Shown here piece by piece: positions 1 to 7,243 of a DNA stretch of 22,277 bases. The position numbers and the translations under genes are program-made. Numbering within the stretch: the first letter of the stretch is position 1; each line of letters starts with the position of its first letter. A model generated the notes under the pieces. The model was not told the origin of the DNA. It made no database searches and saw nothing but the letters and a program-made list of their open reading frames with translations. The DNA comes from a virus: positions 1-22,277 of IMG/VR virus record IMGVR_UViG_3300021090_000113; one strand, 5' to 3'.

Positions 1-122
1 GCCCGCACGAGCAACGCATTGACGAGGTCTACAGTGCGCTCGGCCTCGCGCTCGATCCCTACCGACATGGCCATGGGGTATGCCACGTCTCGGCCCATGA
101 AATAGCCGGTGCGCGTGATCAT
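1..122 (-). CDS. Peptidase M15-like endolysin, N-terminal fragment (cut by window edge)
   Basis: Forty complete codons are visible before the left edge. The start is ATG at 122-120, overlapping the TGA of the holin-like gene by four bases (ATGA), which implies translational coupling. The visible protein begins MITRTGYFMGRDVAYPMAMS and continues with a helix ending in VDLVNALLVR. A 'YFMGRD..YP' start followed by a helix with 'VN.LL' resembles phage endolysins of the M15 / D-Ala-D-Ala carboxypeptidase-like family, whose zinc ligands would lie downstream, outside the window. The position directly after a two-TM holin-like gene supports a lysis role, namely peptidoglycan cleavage. Family assignment rests on a short N-terminus recognised by eye and is moderate; a coding region here is well supported. 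Confidence 0.6.
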   Translation of the reverse strand, partial: MITRTGYFMGRDVAYPMAMSVGIEREAERTVDLVNALLVR

Positions 123-355
123 GTCGGGGCCGATAGCGGCGTGCTGTTCGCGAGTAGTTCGTCCTTACGCGCCGAACCGCTGGTGCTGCCGAAGTAGAAA
201 CCAATGATCGTTGCCACAGAACCCGCAAGCGCTCCAATCAAGATCAGCATCGCATCACGCATGTCGGGCTTGCCGAGCATGAGGAACAGCACCCCGAAAA
301 ATCCGCACACGAACACGAACGCTAGGGCTGCTTGCATCTTGCCGTGTCTCATCAT
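119..355 (-). CDS. Two-TM holin-like membrane protein
   Basis: A 78-aa protein with two hydrophobic segments, about residues 8-28 and 36-56, separated by a short charged turn (GKPDMRD). It ends in a polar tail with 'FYFGSTSGSARKDELLA', a pattern seen in small phage membrane proteins annotated as holins. Holins form inner-membrane lesions that release or activate the endolysin. The start is ATG at 355 (ATGA overlap with the upstream stop) or the adjacent ATG at 352. Its stop overlaps the start of the endolysin-like gene. Size, topology and place in the lysis end fit a holin, but topology alone cannot exclude another small phage membrane protein. Confidence 0.65.
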   Translation of the reverse strand: MMRHGKMQAALAFVFVCGFFGVLFLMLGKPDMRDAMLILIGALAGSVATIIGFYFGSTSGSARKDELLANSTPLSAPT

Positions 356-696
356 TTGCCTTTCTTGGCGTCAAGCCCAGCTTTCAGCCCGGTCAAGCTC
401 AGGTTCACATCGACAAGCGTCCGCTGCATCTCGCGTACGTCGGTCTTGAGCTCCCCGATTGATTCTTTCGTCGCGGCGCGGTCGGCCGCCTGTGTGACCT
501 GAACCTGCGTAATGTCACGTTTCTGCTCGGCCTTGTCCGCCGAGTAGGCCATCAGGCCGCCGATGCCGATGCCCGCGAACGCGACGAGTTGCAGCAGCGT
601 TCCGCTGCTGACGGTCGGATCGAACCGCAGGAATTTCCGGTGCGGGCGCCGGTCGCCTCGCAACGGCATCGTCTCGGAGTCGAGGTCGTCTCCCAT
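352..696 (-). CDS. Single-TM coiled-coil protein of the lysis region
   Basis: A 114-aa protein. The ATG at 696-694 overlaps the TGA of the tail-fibre gene (ATGA); the same frame is open further upstream, but that part is antisense-like composition inside the fibre gene, so the coupled ATG is preferred. It has a basic N-terminus (RRPHRKFLRF), one hydrophobic segment at about residues 33-51, then a charged helical region from about 55 to 110 with heptad-like spacing (DITQVQVTQAADRAATKESI and following), ending in KKGK. A short N-terminal tail, one TM and a long coiled coil resemble an inner-membrane spanin-like or XhlA-like accessory lysis protein. No outer-membrane partner lipoprotein is visible, so the spanin idea is inference. 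Confidence 0.7.
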   Translation of the reverse strand: MGDDLDSETMPLRGDRRPHRKFLRFDPTVSSGTLLQLVAFAGIGIGGLMAYSADKAEQKRDITQVQVTQAADRAATKESIGELKTDVREMQRTLVDVNLSLTGLKAGLDAKKGK

Positions 697-1667
697 CACG
701 AGACTTTCATCAGCGTCATGATGGTCCCCTTGCCAACCTGGCCGCTGCTCTGCATGGCCGCGATGCTCATCGTCACCGTGCCGCGTGCCGCCTGCACCAG
801 CGTGCCGATCGCTACATCGGTGGCGTGGATCAGGTAGCCGTGACCGCTCGCGCCGGTGCGGTTCCAATTCACGGTTGTCGTGACGTTCTGCCCGCCGACA
901 CTGGCAACCTGCGTCGCCGAAATCGCGCCGGTCGGCGTGTCGAAATAGGCGCGCGAGTCGAGCATGATCTGCCACGTGCCTGCCTCAAGAATCACGTCAC
1001 GTGTGCTGGCCGAGCCGTCGTTGACCGCCAGGGAGTAGAACGTCTCCCGCCGTTGCCACGCCAGGGCGTTGGCGGCGATCAGCGACAGCACGTCGCCCGG
1101 GACGGTGCGTGTCGGGAGCAGGCTTGACCCGGCCAGTTCGGCAAGCGCATCCTCGACGTTGACAGCCGTGAACAGTGCCGCCGCGTCCTCGACCGTCACC
1201 GACTCGGCCGGCGGGGCGTCAAGGCGCGTCACGATCTGGTCGAGCGCATCCTGCACGTTGGCCGCGGTGAACCAATCCGCGACCGGGCCCGAGTAGTCGA
1301 GCAGATCGGGCGTGAGTAGCACTACGCCCGTTTCGCCGTTGACTGAGGTGACAGTGCCCGTCGTGACCGCGGCGGCCACAACGTCATCCCACTCGCGGAT
1401 TTCCGCTCCGCCCTCGACCACCGGTGCAAGTAGCTCAAGCAGGTATTCGAGGTCCGGGTCGAGCCATAGGTCACAGCGGCCGTCCGCGTCGAGGATGATC
1501 GGGTTTGCGTTGGGCACGTCCCCCGCCTGCGTCGTGTAGGTCGGCTGCGTGCCGGCGGGGGTGCCGGCCGGGCGCGTCCGCAACTGGCAGGACGCCGCGG
1601 GCACGAGCACGCCGTCTACCTCGCGGAAGAACTGCGTGTTGAAAAATGCCGGCTGGTTCGCTGCCAT
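696..1667 (-). CDS. Tail fibre / receptor-binding protein
   Basis: A 323-aa protein. Residues 1-85 follow the podoviral fibre N-terminal layout: AGTPAGTQPTYTTQAGD, then NPIILDADGRCDLWL, where a TYT..AG element precedes a 'NP..LDA.GR..(I/L)WL' element. This part is expected to attach to the tail. Residues 107-118 hold the fibre-type motif TSVNGETGVVLL. Two copies of an 'FTA.NV.DAL..' helix follow at 133-145 and 166-178, typical of trimeric shaft repeats. The C-terminus (about 205-323) is beta-rich, with GTWQIMLDSRAYFDT and GHGYLIHATDVAIGTLVQ, and probably forms the tip. It lies between ejection genes and lysis genes, the slot of the P22 tailspike gene, but shows no beta-helix or endorhamnosidase signature. 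A weak GGA lies before ATG 1667. Confidence 0.8.
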   Translation of the reverse strand: MAANQPAFFNTQFFREVDGVLVPAASCQLRTRPAGTPAGTQPTYTTQAGDVPNANPIILDADGRCDLWLDPDLEYLLELLAPVVEGGAEIREWDDVVAAAVTTGTVTSVNGETGVVLLTPDLLDYSGPVADWFTAANVQDALDQIVTRLDAPPAESVTVEDAAALFTAVNVEDALAELAGSSLLPTRTVPGDVLSLIAANALAWQRRETFYSLAVNDGSASTRDVILEAGTWQIMLDSRAYFDTPTGAISATQVASVGGQNVTTTVNWNRTGASGHGYLIHATDVAIGTLVQAARGTVTMSIAAMQSSGQVGKGTIMTLMKVS

Positions 1668-1676
1668 AATGGTCCG

Positions 1677-1853
1677 ATGGGGAATGCGTTCTGGGTGATG
1701 CTGGCTAAGCCGTTCGTTGGGCTGGTGCTGTTCGCGCTGGCGTGGCTTGTGGCTCGGTGGGTGGTTGGGTTGCTGCCGCCCGGATCGTCACTGCGACGCC
1801 GCCTGACCCGACAGGTAGCCGGCGGCACCCGGCGCCGACCGCTGCAGTAGCAG
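1677..1853 (+). CDS. Possible 58-aa plus-strand single-TM membrane protein
   Basis: An ORF from ATG 1677 to TAG 1853 reads MGNAFWVMLAKPFVGLVLFA, continues hydrophobic to about residue 34, then turns strongly basic (GSSLRRRLTRQ and TRRRPLQ). This is a classic one-TM, positive-inside layout. It fills the only sizeable gap (1668-1787) between the ejection and fibre genes and overlaps the 3' end of the ejection gene antisense by 66 bp. The 'FWV.LAKPF' start and basic tail resemble small membrane proteins seen in other phages, from memory. Against it: no ribosome-binding site, opposite strand to everything else, and a GC-rich region where spurious ORFs are common. A CATAAT at 1665-1670 would give a leaderless transcript, but this is weak. 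Confidence 0.42.
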
Positions 1854-3683
1854 ATCCAGCTGTGTCGGGGCCCGGCGCGCATCGAACCCCCGAGCACTGC
1901 GCACCAGCATCGCCGCCGTCTCCGGGTCGAGCATCGCCTCGGCCACACGGGCGCCGACCCGCGGCTCGGCCGCCTTGTACGCCCACTGAAGCGGGCGCAT
2001 CGCCGTCTGCGCGAGCACCGACTCGGCGAACGACTCGGGCAGGCCGAGCGGCCCCGCGACCTGGCGCAGCATGTTCTGCGACGCGAGCATCTGCGCGGTG
2101 TGACTGCCCGGCCCGGACGCCGCGCGGTCGAGATTGGCGAGCGTTTCGAGCTCGTCGCGCACGGCGCGGATGCGCCCCGACTGCGTGGGCGTCAGCAGGT
2201 CATCCAGCGCGTTGCCCGCGCCGCCGAAACCCGTCGCCTGTTCGATGAGCCGCGCCTCGTCATTGAGCATCCCGGCGAACTGGTTCGCACGCAACCGCGG
2301 GTTGCCGTCGAAATCGCGCAGCGCCGAGCCGGCGCGGTCGGCGAGCCGGGCGGCCACATCCTGTCGGTTGAGCGGCACGCTGTTCCGCCGGAACTCGGCG
2401 CGGGCGGCCTGATACGTCGGTGCAATCTCGTCCAGCACCGACGACAGGTCACGGCTCGTCTGCGCCACGAGGCGGGCGCGGTTCGCATCCCCCGAGCGCT
2501 GGGCCATGGCGGCCGCGTCGTCGAGCGCCTGTTTCATGTAGTGCAGGCCCTGCACGCTGCCGGGCTCGGCGATGCTGATGCCCTCTTCGGCGGCCAGGTT
2601 GCGCGCCGTGGCGACGCTCTGCTGGATGCTCGGGCGCGACAGCAGAGCGTCAACCTGCGGTTTCATCATCGCCGCCAACTCGGGGTCGATGCCCTCGTCA
2701 AACGCCGTGCCGTAGCTCTCGCGCGCCGCCGCGCTGCGCGTGCCCTCTGCCTGCGCGCGGGTCGGGCCCTGCTGGATTCGGCGCAGCGCGCGCACCGACG
2801 ACTGCACGGGCGCCTCGCCCTCGCCGGCCAGCGCCTGCAGTGTGGCCACACGGGCGGCGTTGTTCTCGGTTTGCCGGGCGCCGAGCATCGCCGCCGCCTC
2901 GGGGTCGAGCGTGGCGATTGCGCGCTGCAGGCGGGCGATGCCGGGGTCACGTGTGGCCTCGGCCAGCGTCGGCCGCGCGCCCGTGGCGCTGCGTGCCGCG
3001 GCGAGATTGTCGAGCGCGTCGCCCCCTTGCGTGCCGAATCGCTCGATCGCCCGGCCGGCGATCCGATCGCGCCCCCCACGGGTGAGAGGCTCGGTAGCGC
3101 CGCGCCACAGGCCGCGCACGGCCCGCGCCGCCGGCATGACCGCCGCGGCCACGCCAGCGCCTGCCGCACCGCCTGCCGCGCCGAGCGCCCGGTCGCCGAG
3201 GTCGCCCTCGGTCAGCGCGGCACCCGTGGCCGCCCCTGCCGCCAGCGCGCCCGGCAGCGCGGCCGGGGTGAACGGGATCGCCAGGGCGGCAGGGGCGGCC
3301 TGACCGACCACACGACCGATTGCACCGCCCGCTGTGTCTCGCAGCGGCGCGTCGAGTTGTTCGGCCCCTTCAGCGGTATCCGGCAGTCCCATCGCACGCG
3401 CCAGGCGCCCGCCGCCGACGGCGCGGATAACGCTCGTCATGCCCGACCCGACGCCCTGCAATAGGTTCTCCCCGAACGACTGGCCCGCGGTCGGATCGTA
3501 GAGCTTGCGGTCGGCCTCGCGCTGCGCGGCGATGCGTTCCTCGCGGCTCAGGCCGACGGGGGCGGCCGGCGCGCCACCCCCACGCACGCGGCGCAACTCA
3601 CCCGCCAGGATCCGCGCGGCCGCTGCGTCACCCGCCGCGTCAGCGCGGCGCAGCGCGGCCTCAAGTTGCTCAGGGGTTGCCAT
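1788..3683 (-). CDS. Large ejection / internal virion protein
   Basis: A 631-aa, almost wholly helical, Ala- and Arg-rich protein. The chosen start is ATG 3683 (MATPEQLEAALRRADAAGD), because this N-terminal helix with an 'LEAALR.ADAAGD..AAR.LA.ELR' pattern is a recurrent start in phage virion proteins; a second ATG lies 21 bases upstream. The ORF overlaps the preceding gene by 14 nt. Residues about 115-195 form a Gly/Ala-rich weakly hydrophobic stretch (GALAAGAATGAALTEGD), as found in ejected proteins that cross membranes. Long helices with ARG/GAL motifs follow to the end. As the last of three consecutive ejection-type genes before the fibre, it sits where P22 gp16 lies. No lytic transglycosylase motif is visible. 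Role by position and composition, not clear homology. Confidence 0.7.
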   Translation of the reverse strand: MATPEQLEAALRRADAAGDAAAARILAGELRRVRGGGAPAAPVGLSREERIAAQREADRKLYDPTAGQSFGENLLQGVGSGMTSVIRAVGGGRLARAMGLPDTAEGAEQLDAPLRDTAGGAIGRVVGQAAPAALAIPFTPAALPGALAAGAATGAALTEGDLGDRALGAAGGAAGAGVAAAVMPAARAVRGLWRGATEPLTRGGRDRIAGRAIERFGTQGGDALDNLAAARSATGARPTLAEATRDPGIARLQRAIATLDPEAAAMLGARQTENNAARVATLQALAGEGEAPVQSSVRALRRIQQGPTRAQAEGTRSAAARESYGTAFDEGIDPELAAMMKPQVDALLSRPSIQQSVATARNLAAEEGISIAEPGSVQGLHYMKQALDDAAAMAQRSGDANRARLVAQTSRDLSSVLDEIAPTYQAARAEFRRNSVPLNRQDVAARLADRAGSALRDFDGNPRLRANQFAGMLNDEARLIEQATGFGGAGNALDDLLTPTQSGRIRAVRDELETLANLDRAASGPGSHTAQMLASQNMLRQVAGPLGLPESFAESVLAQTAMRPLQWAYKAAEPRVGARVAEAMLDPETAAMLVRSARGFDARRAPTQLDLLLQRSAPGAAGYLSGQAASQ

Positions 3684-4923
3684 ACTTCGTAAGCAAGTCG
3701 TCAACCGAGGGTTCGTCCGTCGCGTCGGCGCCGTCGCTCAGGTACGTGCCGCCGCGGATCGACTTGGCGCGTTCCTTGCTGAGCGCCGCGCGCCGGTTGG
3801 CCGCTGCGATGCCGCGGGTGATGATGGCCGCGCGTTGCTTCGGCGTCTTGTCGGCCGACGCCTGCAGTTCAAGCAGAATCGCCCGTTCGCCTTCGGTCGG
3901 GTTGCCGCCGAAGATGGCTTTCATGCCGGCGAGGGCCTGCGTGCCGATGAGGTTTTCAAGCTCAATGGTTGCGTCTGCGCTGGCGTCCTTGCCCGGGAGG
4001 TTGCTGCGCACCTTGGCGCGCGTAGAAGCGCCGTAGCCCGAATACGCCTTGTCGTTGATCTTCAGCGCCTGATTGAGCGTATCGACGGTGCCCTGTGCCG
4101 TCGCGGCGAGGTCATCCGACTCGATCAGTTCTTTCTGCAGCGTGGCCGACATCTTGCCGGGGCCGCTGCCGCGCTTCGTGGCCGCCTCGAGCGCAGCGGT
4201 TGCGCGCCGATCGGTCGCGGCGATCCCTTCACGCTGCACCTGGCGACCCGCGGCGGCCTCTGTTGCGCGCTGCGTGCGGTCAGCGTCAGCCCGCGCGGTC
4301 GTGGCCGCCTGGCCCGCTGCTTGCGTGGCCGCTGACAGTTTGGCGTTCGCGTCGGGCATTGCAAACCCGGCTTGCTTCGCCGCGTCGAGCACCGACATGA
4401 GCGTCTCGTCGCGCCACGTGCCGAACGCGGCCGGATCGCGCGGAACGCGGCTGATCATCTGTTGTGCGGCCTGCATCGGCATGGCGCCGCCGGCCACGCT
4501 GTCAGCGAGCCACTGGCGTGCGTCCTCAGGTTGCTGGAATTGCCGCAAACCCCCGACCACGTGCTCATACTTCTGCCGCTGTAGTTCGTAGTCGCCTTTG
4601 CGGGTCTTGCCTTCCGTCTCGGCCACACTGGCTCGGGTCTTGGCGCGCTCGCCGACGCCCTTCTCGAGCGCGTCGGCCTGATCGAAGAACGCCCCGCCAC
4701 GCAACGCTGCGACACGGTCGTCATCGGTCGCGCCGACGGGCAGCCCCCGCATGAGCGACTGCAGCTGGTCGCCGCGCTGCACCTGGCGCTGTGTGGCCGC
4801 GCGCTGGTCCCGCGCCGCGAGCAGCTGCAGCTGGTCAAGCTCGCCCGCCCGCGCCTCGCGGTCATAGTCGGCCACGCTGCGCACCGGGCGCAGGAACTGG
4901 CTGTAAATGCTGAGGTCGGCCAT
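3670..4923 (-). CDS. Internal virion / DNA ejection protein
   Basis: A 417-aa helical protein, Gln- and Ala-rich. Residues 20-150 contain long charged helices (RDQRAATQRQVQRGDQLQSL). Residues 190-270 are an Ala/Thr/Arg coiled-coil stretch. The C-terminal part contains LIGTQALAGMKAIFGGNPTE and GERAILLELQASADKTPKQR; the 'GG.PTEGER.IL.ELQ' block is a recurring feature of podoviral DNA-injection proteins. It starts at ATG 4923, three bases after the stop of the gp7-like gene, and overlaps the next gene by 14 nt. Position between two other ejection genes matches the P22 gp20 slot. Such proteins are packaged inside the capsid and leave with the DNA; that role here is inferred. Confidence 0.75.
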   Translation of the reverse strand: MADLSIYSQFLRPVRSVADYDREARAGELDQLQLLAARDQRAATQRQVQRGDQLQSLMRGLPVGATDDDRVAALRGGAFFDQADALEKGVGERAKTRASVAETEGKTRKGDYELQRQKYEHVVGGLRQFQQPEDARQWLADSVAGGAMPMQAAQQMISRVPRDPAAFGTWRDETLMSVLDAAKQAGFAMPDANAKLSAATQAAGQAATTARADADRTQRATEAAAGRQVQREGIAATDRRATAALEAATKRGSGPGKMSATLQKELIESDDLAATAQGTVDTLNQALKINDKAYSGYGASTRAKVRSNLPGKDASADATIELENLIGTQALAGMKAIFGGNPTEGERAILLELQASADKTPKQRAAIITRGIAAANRRAALSKERAKSIRGGTYLSDGADATDEPSVDDLLTKYGNP

Positions 4924-4926
4924 AGG

Positions 4927-6078
4927 TCACCCCATCGCAGGCGCGGGCAGTTGCGGCGGCGCCTGGCGCTTGAACTGGCGTACGCGCTGCTTCAATTCCT
5001 CGAGCAGTGCGTGCCCCGCCTCGGTGTTGCCGTCGCCGAGCATCGCCACCGTCTCGGCGTCGATCACGTGCTCCCCGTCGGACACGTGCGCGGTGCGCGC
5101 GTCGGCCTTGCCGGGGGTCTTGCCGCGTACCGGGCCGCCGTCCGCGTAGGCGCCCGCCTTGCGCATGCGGTCCTCGACGATCGCCCGCGGGTTGCGCACC
5201 GGGTCAGCCGGCAGTGCCGCCACGGTGCCGGGCTGCGGTGCGGCCGGAACGTCACGCCAGGCCACATCGAGCGCCTCGAGTACCGCCTGCCGATCCATGT
5301 GACCCCCGCCCCCGGCACGCCGCGGCGCGCGTGTGCCGATCTTGGGCTCGAAACGCACCGGGCCGCCGTCGGCCAGGTAGCCGCCGAGGTCCTCGTTACC
5401 GAAGTCTCGGCCGGTTCCAAACCCACCCCCGCCGCCGATCGCGCCGCCGGGGGTCTTCTTGCGGTTGTTCCACATCGAGGCGCCCTGGTTCAGCAGGTTC
5501 CCCCAGATGTTGCCTTGCGAGAGGGTTCCGGCCGCCGCCGCGTCAGCGCCGCCTTTGAGGTCGCCCGCCACGCCACCGGTGACCGCGTTGCCCTGCGTGG
5601 AGATGTTCGTGCCGACGCGCTCGCCGAACCCGGCCGTGCCGGTGAGCATGTTGAACGTATCGCCGCGCGTCGCCCGGTCGCGGTTGAAAGCGTCGTTCAG
5701 TTTGGTGGTGCTGTAGTCGGTGCCGTAGCGCGCCGCGGCCTTGAGCGCGGCGCCCGAGCCGCTGCGGCCGCGGGCGGCGAGCGACTGCTCGAGCGCCCGT
5801 TGCCCCTCGCGCATGCCGAACTCATAGCCCGGTTCGCTCGTGAGGCGCTGCGGGTCATAGCCCTGCGTCAGTTCCGGCAGGCGCTGCGTGAGTTGCGAGA
5901 ACGCATCCGCGCCGCCTTGGTAGAACGGCATTTGCAGTTGCTTGCCCTCTTGGAATCGCTGCTCGCGGGCGAGCGCAGCCGCCTGCGCTGCAGCCGCTTG
6001 CCCCTTGGCCGCCTTGCCCGCAGCGTTACTGCTGATGGCGCTGCCGACAACCGTCGCACCTGCTGCCCAAAAGCTCAT
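4927..6078 (-). CDS. gp7-like DNA transfer (ejection) protein
   Basis: A 383-aa protein starting at ATG 6078, which overlaps the upstream TGA (ATGA). The N-terminus MSFWAAGATVVGSAISSNAA is a Gly/Ala hydrophobic segment. It is followed by a helix and MPFYQGGADAFSQL, LTSEPGYEFGMREGQRALEQ, and SLAARGRSGSGAALKAAARY with GTDYSTT. The series 'PGY.FR..EG..AL..S.AARG...SG..LK...RYG.DYA' is the hallmark of P22 gp7-type DNA transfer proteins. The C-terminal third is Gly-rich and carries two ADGGPV motifs, the second leading into HVSDGEHVIDAETVAMLGD, a known phage C-terminal module. Longer than P22 gp7 (about 229 aa) because of this tail. First of three ejection genes. Confidence 0.85.
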   Translation of the reverse strand: MSFWAAGATVVGSAISSNAAGKAAKGQAAAAQAAALAREQRFQEGKQLQMPFYQGGADAFSQLTQRLPELTQGYDPQRLTSEPGYEFGMREGQRALEQSLAARGRSGSGAALKAAARYGTDYSTTKLNDAFNRDRATRGDTFNMLTGTAGFGERVGTNISTQGNAVTGGVAGDLKGGADAAAAGTLSQGNIWGNLLNQGASMWNNRKKTPGGAIGGGGGFGTGRDFGNEDLGGYLADGGPVRFEPKIGTRAPRRAGGGGHMDRQAVLEALDVAWRDVPAAPQPGTVAALPADPVRNPRAIVEDRMRKAGAYADGGPVRGKTPGKADARTAHVSDGEHVIDAETVAMLGDGNTEAGHALLEELKQRVRQFKRQAPPQLPAPAMG

Positions 6079-6596
6079 TGCAGTAGCTCCTGTTCGTCCA
6101 TGAGCACGTCGCGTTCGGCGTCCTCGACCGTCGTGCATTCGGTGCGGTGCACCGTGGCCCACACGATTTCGTCGGTGACCAGTAGCACCCGCTTTGCGCC
6201 CGCCCGGCTCACGAACGCATGCGGCCCGCGGATCAACGTCATGCCATCCTCGGTGAACACCAGCGCTTCGCCTTTTGAGATGACGCAGAGGTGTTGGCGG
6301 GCGTGCCTCTTGGACACGACCACAGTGCTGGCGGGGATGGTCAGTTGCCGCAGGTACATGCCCGGCGACAGGATGTGCAGCGGCGCGGGCCCCGCGGTGT
6401 CCGCCCCCGGCATGGCCGTGAGCGAGATTTGCAGCGCGTAAATCTTCGCCCGGCGCGTCAGCTGATCGGAGGTAGCGGGCAGCGCCTGAAACTCCCCCAG
6501 CGTCAGGTCATGTGGTAGCCCCTCGCGCTGCGGGTAGACGTTCACAGACAACTCGCCCGCAACGTTCAATCCGTCGAGGACGGCGGGCAGGTTCAC
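6075..6596 (-). CDS. Cupin-like phage protein
   Basis: A 173-aa protein with GTG start at 6596 (GTGA overlap with the upstream stop); its stop overlaps the start of the gp7-like gene. Residues about 78-150 form a single cupin-like barrel: YLRQLTIPASTVVVSKRHAR, then QHLCVISKGEALVFTEDG, GPHAFVSRAGAKRVLLVTDE and IVWATVH. The 'H..QH.CVI.KG.A.V...G......P..F....G.KRV......W..VH' layout is a phage cupin-fold type found in podoviral tail regions. The H-x-x-Q-H and final H could bind metal, but the classical cupin glutamate is not obvious. Position between tail-hub and ejection genes suggests a structural or assembly role. Biochemical function is unknown. Confidence 0.6.
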   Translation of the reverse strand: MNLPAVLDGLNVAGELSVNVYPQREGLPHDLTLGEFQALPATSDQLTRRAKIYALQISLTAMPGADTAGPAPLHILSPGMYLRQLTIPASTVVVSKRHARQHLCVISKGEALVFTEDGMTLIRGPHAFVSRAGAKRVLLVTDEIVWATVHRTECTTVEDAERDVLMDEQELLQ

Positions 6597-6931
6597 GACG
6601 TGACCACCCGGCCATCCATGCGCAGGGACAACGCATCGGAAGTGCCCGCCACCATCGACACGAAGTCGCCCGCGTCAAGCCGACGACCAGCGAGTTCGGG
6701 ACACAGATAGGTGCTGTGCTCGGCAATCGACAGAGCATCAGCCACGAGGTTCGCCGGGCCCCCGGCGCCGCCGTTCGCGACCACGTTAATCGACAGCGAC
6801 ACCGCCGCGGCTGTCGTGTTTGTGATGGTGACTCCGTCGATGATCGTTTTCAGCCCGGCCGAGGTGTACTGGATCGTCTGCGAGTTCTCGATCCGCTTTC
6901 CCTGAACCAAACATCTCGAGGTAACGGTCAC
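6593..6931 (-). CDS. Small beta-rich virion-associated protein
   Basis: A 112-aa protein with GTG start at 6931 (GTGA overlap upstream) and a 4-nt overlap with the cupin-like gene. The sequence alternates polar and hydrophobic residues throughout: TIIDGVTITNTTAAAVSLSI, then HSTYLCPELAGRRLDAGDFV and SMVAGTSDALSLRMDGRVV. This 'T..T....V.L......L..G..I...A.....L...G.VV' layout fits a beta-sandwich found in small phage structural proteins. No catalytic residues are apparent. The coupled arrangement with tail genes on both sides suggests a tail or head-tail accessory role; function is otherwise unknown. Confidence 0.65.
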   Translation of the reverse strand: MTVTSRCLVQGKRIENSQTIQYTSAGLKTIIDGVTITNTTAAAVSLSINVVANGGAGGPANLVADALSIAEHSTYLCPELAGRRLDAGDFVSMVAGTSDALSLRMDGRVVTS

Positions 6932-7242
6932 GTCGCTTGCTCCATCCCCGCAATGCGAGCCTCAAGGGCCGCGAGTCGCGCGAGCAGCGCGGGCACATGA
7001 ACGTCAACTTCGAGTGCCTGCACCGCCTTCTGCAGAGTGATAGCCAAAACCTTAACGGCCGAGGCATCATCATTGCCTAAGTCTATCGCATCGACGCCGC
7101 TGTTGCCACCCTCGTCAACAACGTCGGCCACGTCGCCGGCCAGGGCTCGGAGCACCCGATACCATTCGACTGTGATGTAGACCAACTGGCCGCCATCGGT
7201 GCGGCCGAGGGCGACACGTTGCGGCTGAAGACGGATCGCCAC
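6928..7242 (-). CDS. Small tail-associated protein with C-terminal coiled coil
   Basis: A 104-aa protein starting at GTG 7242, two bases after the stop of the gp10-like C-terminal ORF, with an AAGGGG Shine-Dalgarno-like run upstream. The middle contains TDGGQLVYITVEWYRVLRAL, which resembles the 'G.(I/V)T.EWYR' motif of small podoviral tail proteins. The last 25 residues, ALLARLAALEARIAGMEQ, form a clear heptad coiled coil likely to oligomerise. It overlaps the next gene by 4 nt (GTGA). A virion or assembly role is inferred from motif and location; no enzymatic feature is seen. Confidence 0.65.
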   Translation of the reverse strand: MAIRLQPQRVALGRTDGGQLVYITVEWYRVLRALAGDVADVVDEGGNSGVDAIDLGNDDASAVKVLAITLQKAVQALEVDVHVPALLARLAALEARIAGMEQAT

Positions 7243-7243
7243 C

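Noticed and set aside
131-136. CGATAG near the endolysin start as a fourth regulatory element
   Set aside because: The partner hexamers at +13 and +31 are absent, and the bases encode the end of the holin-like protein.
4951-6441. Long plus-strand ORF of 496 codons, and similar ones at 2100-3464, 7304-8077 and 16702-17703
   Set aside because: They lie antisense to clear gp7-like, ejection, gp10-like and portal genes, are Arg/Ala/Gly-rich with no recognisable domains, and are expected by chance in GC-rich coding DNA.
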